Source: Aliivibrio fischeri
GTDB lineage: Bacteria > Pseudomonadota > Gammaproteobacteria > Enterobacterales > Vibrionaceae
Direction: 5' to 3'
DNA length: 64,000 nt
Assembly (NCBI GenBank): GCA_038993745.2
Contig: CP160629.1
Span: forward strand, 310,001-374,000
Shown piece after piece: positions 60,538 to 64,000 of this stretch. Position numbers and translations under genes: made by a program. Positions within the stretch are counted from its first letter, which is position 1; the number at the start of each line of letters is the position of its first letter. Under the pieces are notes generated by a model. It was not told where the DNA came from and did not search any database. It saw only the letters and a list, made by a program, of their open reading frames with translations.

Positions 60538-62178
60538 ATGAAAGTACGTAATGTCATCATTGGTTTCATGGTTGCCTCTTTAACAGGTTGCTCAATGGGT
60601 CATCGTGATCCTGTTGAAATTAAACAGACCTTAGATAAATCCATTAATGAAAATGGCGGGCAGCTACTTGCTGATTTACCCGCTTCAGTACAAGCTGATT
60701 TAATGCCTGAGCTAAACACGCCTCATGTTGAGGTTGAAGAGCCTGTGAAACGTTTCAGAGTCAGAGCAAATGGAGTAGGCGCAAAAGCATTTTTTACGAG
60801 TTTAGTGAAAGGAACGGAATACAGTGTCGTTATTCATCCTCAGGTTTCTGGTCGTATTACGATGAACTTGAGTGATGTGACTATGGATGATGTTCTGTCA
60901 TCGGTTGAAGACTTATATGGGTACGATATCGTTAAAGCAGGAAAAGTATTACAAGTTTATCCCGCGACGATTCGTACAGAGACTATTCCTGTTGATTACT
61001 TACAGCTTACTCGTAAAGGACGTTCATTAACGACGATTACAACAGGGTCGATTACCAACTCGGACAGTAATTCATCAAATAACAATAACTCAAGTTCTAA
61101 ATCAAACAATAATTCATCATCGTCGTCATCTTCTGCTACGGGTGGAACAGAGATTGAAACAACGAGTGAGAGCGATTTTTGGAAAGAGTTAGAAACGGCT
61201 ATTTCTGTGATGATAGGAAATGGAGCGGATCGAAGTGTTGTTGTATCTCCTCAAGCGAGTGTTGTCACTATTACAGCCTCTCCTGATGAATTACGTAAAG
61301 TTAAACAATTTTTAGGAACCTCTCATAAGCGATTACAACGTCAAGTGATCCTAGAGGCTAAATTACTTGAAGTCACATTAAGTGATGGTTATCAGCAAGG
61401 TATTAATTGGTCGAACCTAACAGCATCATTAGGTGGTACAGATGTTGTCTTTGGGCAGACTTCTGGCCTTGTTCAAGGTGCATTGCCTGGAATGGATACC
61501 ATTGGAACATTGTTAGGTGGCCAAACAAACATTACGGTTTCAGATGGTAACTTCCAAGCTGTATTAAGTTTTATGGATACACAAGGTGACTTAAATGTAC
61601 TTTCAAGCCCGAGAGTGACTGCTGCAAATAACCAAAAAGCGGTGATTAAAGTCGGTCGTGACGAGTACTACGTAACTGAAGTATCAAGTGTTACTGGTAG
61701 TGGTGATAACTCTAATGCTTCTCCAGAAGTAACATTAACGCCTTTCTTCTCTGGTATTTCTTTAGATGTGACCCCTCAAATTGATGATAAAGGTAATGTC
61801 ATGTTACATGTTCACCCATCAGTTATTGATGTGGAGAACGAGGTAAAAGAGATTGATTTAGGTGATGTTGGTGGCGTACTGAAATTACCATTAGCAAAGA
61901 GCTCAATTCGTGAATCAGATTCTGTGATTCGAGCGAAAAGTGGTGATGTGGTCGTTATTGGTGGCTTGATGAAATCACAAACGGTTGACCAAGTATCGAA
62001 AGTGCCATTATTAGGTGATGTTCCTGCATTAGGGCATTTATTTAGAAATGTCAGTCAGCTAACTCAAAAAACGGAATTGGTTATTTTATTAAAGCCAACG
62101 GTTGTCGGTGTAGATACTTGGCAAGAAGAATTAGAACGTTCTCGTGACTTATTACAAGAATGGTTCCCAGACGAGTAA
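60538..62178 (+). CDS. mshL: MSHA pilus secretin MshL
   Basis: A 546-residue outer-membrane lipoprotein with lipobox LTGC (Cys18). An N-terminal STN domain is at about residues 90-150 and an N1-type domain at about 195-265. The secretin barrel domain occupies about 275-530 and includes VPLLGDVPALGHLFRN and a conserved hydrophobic tail (LVILLKPTVV). A low-complexity Ser/Asn linker of about 30 residues lies between residues 177 and 206. It forms the outer-membrane pore for the pilus. Confidence 0.93.
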   Translation: MKVRNVIIGFMVASLTGCSMGHRDPVEIKQTLDKSINENGGQLLADLPASVQADLMPELNTPHVEVEEPVKRFRVRANGVGAKAFFTSLVKGTEYSVVIHPQVSGRITMNLSDVTMDDVLSSVEDLYGYDIVKAGKVLQVYPATIRTETIPVDYLQLTRKGRSLTTITTGSITNSDSNSSNNNNSSSKSNNNSSSSSSSATGGTEIETTSESDFWKELETAISVMIGNGADRSVVVSPQASVVTITASPDELRKVKQFLGTSHKRLQRQVILEAKLLEVTLSDGYQQGINWSNLTASLGGTDVVFGQTSGLVQGALPGMDTIGTLLGGQTNITVSDGNFQAVLSFMDTQGDLNVLSSPRVTAANNQKAVIKVGRDEYYVTEVSSVTGSGDNSNASPEVTLTPFFSGISLDVTPQIDDKGNVMLHVHPSVIDVENEVKEIDLGDVGGVLKLPLAKSSIRESDSVIRAKSGDVVVIGGLMKSQTVDQVSKVPLLGDVPALGHLFRNVSQLTQKTELVILLKPTVVGVDTWQEELERSRDLLQEWFPDE

Positions 62179-62190
62179 TCAAAAACTGAC

Positions 62191-63039
62191 ATGTATGAAG
62201 CTCATTTTGGGTTAAAGCAGTTACCATTTACGCTGACACCCAATACCTCACTGTTTCATGGGTTATCGCCTCATTATGAGGCGATTCATACCGTGTTGTC
62301 TGCGATTTCGATGGGGGAAGGGATCATCAAGGTTACAGGTGAGGTAGGAACCGGAAAAACATTAGTCTGCCGAATGTTGATTAATGAGTTACCTTCCAAT
62401 GTGGAATTACTTTACCTTCCGAATCCGGTAATGAATGGCCATGAACTTCGACAAGCTTTAGCAAAAGAGTTATGGCTTGATCAAAGTGGTGATGATATTG
62501 CATTGATTGATCGTATCCATGAGAAAATTATTGATCTACATGCGGAAGGAAAATTAGTTGTAGTATTCATTGATGAAGCTCAGGCTCTAAGTGATGAAGC
62601 ATTAGAAACATTACGTTTGTTTGGCAACTTAGAGACAGACTATAAAAAATTGTTACAGATAGTGCTGTTTGGGCAACCTGAATTGGACGAGAGATTACAA
62701 CAACATAACTTAAGACAATTAAGGCAACGAATAACGTTTTCTGCTTTATTGAGAGCATTAAATATGAATGAAACCGTCGCTTACATTCGATATAGGATAG
62801 CTGAGTCTGGATGTGAGAATAATCCATTTTCGCTTGTTCAAATGAAAGCGATATGGAAGGCAACAAATGGTATTCCTCGCTTAATTAATCAGGTTTGTCA
62901 TAAATCTTTGTTAATTGCCTTTTCAGAGCAAGTGAATAACGTGCCTTCAAAAGCCGTGTTTAACGCCATTATTGATACGGCTGATACTGTTAAACCTAAG
63001 CATTACTTCCCAACATTTTGGGGATGGAGAGTTTCGTGA
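62191..63039 (+). CDS. mshM: MSHA biogenesis ATPase MshM (ExeA/GspA-like)
   Basis: A 282-residue AAA ATPase. The N-terminal signature MYEAHFGLKQLPFTLTPNT is typical of ExeA-like proteins. Walker A GEVGTGKT lies near 50-57, Walker B VVFIDEAQAL near 126-135 and sensor-type FGQPELDERL near 168-177. Such ATPases help assemble secretins or bind peptidoglycan, although this one lacks the C-terminal peptidoglycan-binding domain of ExeA. Its stop overlaps the GTG of mshN by 3 bp. Confidence 0.9.
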   Translation: MYEAHFGLKQLPFTLTPNTSLFHGLSPHYEAIHTVLSAISMGEGIIKVTGEVGTGKTLVCRMLINELPSNVELLYLPNPVMNGHELRQALAKELWLDQSGDDIALIDRIHEKIIDLHAEGKLVVVFIDEAQALSDEALETLRLFGNLETDYKKLLQIVLFGQPELDERLQQHNLRQLRQRITFSALLRALNMNETVAYIRYRIAESGCENNPFSLVQMKAIWKATNGIPRLINQVCHKSLLIAFSEQVNNVPSKAVFNAIIDTADTVKPKHYFPTFWGWRVS

Positions 63040-64000
63040 GTGTGACTAATAAAGCGTTATTAAATATAACTCGACAAGATGAAAACAAAGAAAAGCAGCA
63101 CTTATTATCTCCTGCGGATATACCGAATGTTGAGTCAAAATATAAAGCATCGTTTTTCTTTGCTATCGGTGTACTTAGTTCTTTGTCGCTAATTGGTTGG
63201 TCAACATTAAGTGGAACGACAGAACAAAATGTAGAGTTGAAAGTGAGTGAGCATACTCAACAACAAGCTCTAACGAATGAAGTGAGTGAACATGCTTTGA
63301 GCAATATTAAAACAGCTCAATTATCGATTTCACCAACGAAAAAAGAATCAACATCAGCGGTAAGTTCTATTTATGCCGAGAAGCCAATATCGGCGGATAA
63401 GATTGAAGTGACAGCTTCGGTTCGAACTCAGTCTACTCAGAATCGCTCTATAGTGGATAAACCACAATTGATGACATCGACAGAGGTTGTTAAACCAACA
63501 TCAAAATCGACATCAATTGTTCCGGCAACGCCAAAAGAGCAAGCACAAGCTAATGAAATGTTGCAAGTTGAAGAAGTGGAATTGTTGCCATCAGAGCTAG
63601 CTCATAGAAGTAGAGAAGCGGCTAAAAAAGCATTGGATAGATCTGATTTTAAAGCGGCGATGAAAGAGTATTACACCGTACTTAAGTATCAACCTAGTGA
63701 TGAAGAGTCACGAAAAAGACTCGCAGCTTTGCTTTATGGTAAACGTGATGTAAGTGAAGCAGCGGCCATTCTTCAACAAGGTATAAAGCTTAATGATGAC
63801 AGTGTAGAGCTAAGGTTAGCGTTGTCGAGTCTATTACAAAAAGAGCAACAGCCAGAAGCTGCTCTTTCTGTATTGGAATATATTCCTGTTGGTGCGTCAG
63901 TTGATTATCTTGCAACTCGTGGTGGCTTAGCTCAACAGTTGAAGTTGATGGACTTAGCAAAAGAAAGTTATCAGATGTTGGTTAACCAAGAACCAGATAA
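63036..64000 (+). CDS. mshN: MSHA biogenesis protein MshN, TPR protein (truncated by window end)
   Basis: The reading frame stays open to the window edge (321 codons seen). It has a GTG start at 63036 overlapping the mshM stop; GTG at 63042 is also possible. One membrane helix lies at about residues 38-58 (ASFFFAIGVLSSLSLIGW), followed by a Ser/Thr/Lys-rich linker to about 170. TPR repeats begin near SREAAKKALDRSDFKAAMKE and AAAILQQGIKLNDDSVELRL. MshN is thought to act in pilus assembly as a membrane-anchored TPR scaffold. The C-terminus lies beyond this window. Confidence 0.88.
   Translation, partial: MSVTNKALLNITRQDENKEKQHLLSPADIPNVESKYKASFFFAIGVLSSLSLIGWSTLSGTTEQNVELKVSEHTQQQALTNEVSEHALSNIKTAQLSISPTKKESTSAVSSIYAEKPISADKIEVTASVRTQSTQNRSIVDKPQLMTSTEVVKPTSKSTSIVPATPKEQAQANEMLQVEEVELLPSELAHRSREAAKKALDRSDFKAAMKEYYTVLKYQPSDEESRKRLAALLYGKRDVSEAAAILQQGIKLNDDSVELRLALSSLLQKEQQPEAALSVLEYIPVGASVDYLATRGGLAQQLKLMDLAKESYQMLVNQEPD

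Overview
This is a low-GC chromosomal segment from a gammaproteobacterium of the family Vibrionaceae, most likely Aliivibrio (A. fischeri / A. salmonicida / A. logei group). The evidence is the 16S rRNA, three tandem rRNA operons with vibrio-type spacer tRNAs, the galU / ssb / csrD(mshH) / mshIJKLMN neighbourhood, and a Zur-controlled DUF2607-zrgA-ABC transporter operon of vibrio type. No transposase, integrase, phage gene or CRISPR array was seen.

Layout. (1) 0-3.5 kb, minus strand: a zinc-responsive operon (DUF2607 protein, His-rich ZrgA, ABC ATPase, FtsX-type permease, DUF3299 protein) behind a near-perfect Zur operator. (2) 3.5-10.8 kb: a block syntenic with E. coli, ytfJ-ytfK-msrA-tamA-tamB. 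(3) 10.8-27.6 kb: three consecutive rRNA operons. The first carries a tRNA-Glu spacer, the second and third tRNA-Ile/tRNA-Ala, and the third ends with tRNA-Asp. (4) 27.6-28.25 kb: four decaying tandem tRNA-Asp-derived units that share the same inserted segments. (5) 28.3-41.2 kb: housekeeping and metabolic genes: a CPA1 Na+/H+ antiporter, metH (with MetJ and FNR-like sites upstream), lysC with a lysine riboswitch, a class V aminotransferase, a PglL-type O-oligosaccharyltransferase, and uvrA with a LexA box. (6) 41.3-54.2 kb: galU, then a ten-gene exopolysaccharide operon: polyprenyl-P glucose transferase, beta-barrel, OPX export protein, Wzz/Wzc-like copolymerase with a broken kinase motif, flippase, polymerase, three glycosyltransferases and a small membrane protein. 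(7) 54.4-64 kb: ssb, an unknown membrane protein, csrD (mshH), and the start of the MSHA pilus assembly operon mshI-J-K-L-M-N. mshN runs off the window.

How the genes work together. GalU supplies UDP-glucose, which fits a polysaccharide started by the glucose-1-P transferase of the adjacent operon and exported through its OPX protein plus beta-barrel. The msh genes build the inner-membrane platform, secretin and accessory ATPase of a type IV pilus, and CsrD links to Csr sRNA turnover. TamA/TamB serve outer-membrane biogenesis.

Quality warning. Six genes (tamB, uvrA, a glycosyltransferase, a small membrane protein, a Wzy-like polymerase and mshI) are broken by ten apparent frameshifts. Every one is repaired by adding a single base, nearly always in a mononucleotide run. 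The rRNA copies also disagree with each other in the length of G or C runs at conserved positions. This points to homopolymer undercalling in the underlying assembly rather than true gene decay. Coordinates for those genes span the whole repaired reading frame.
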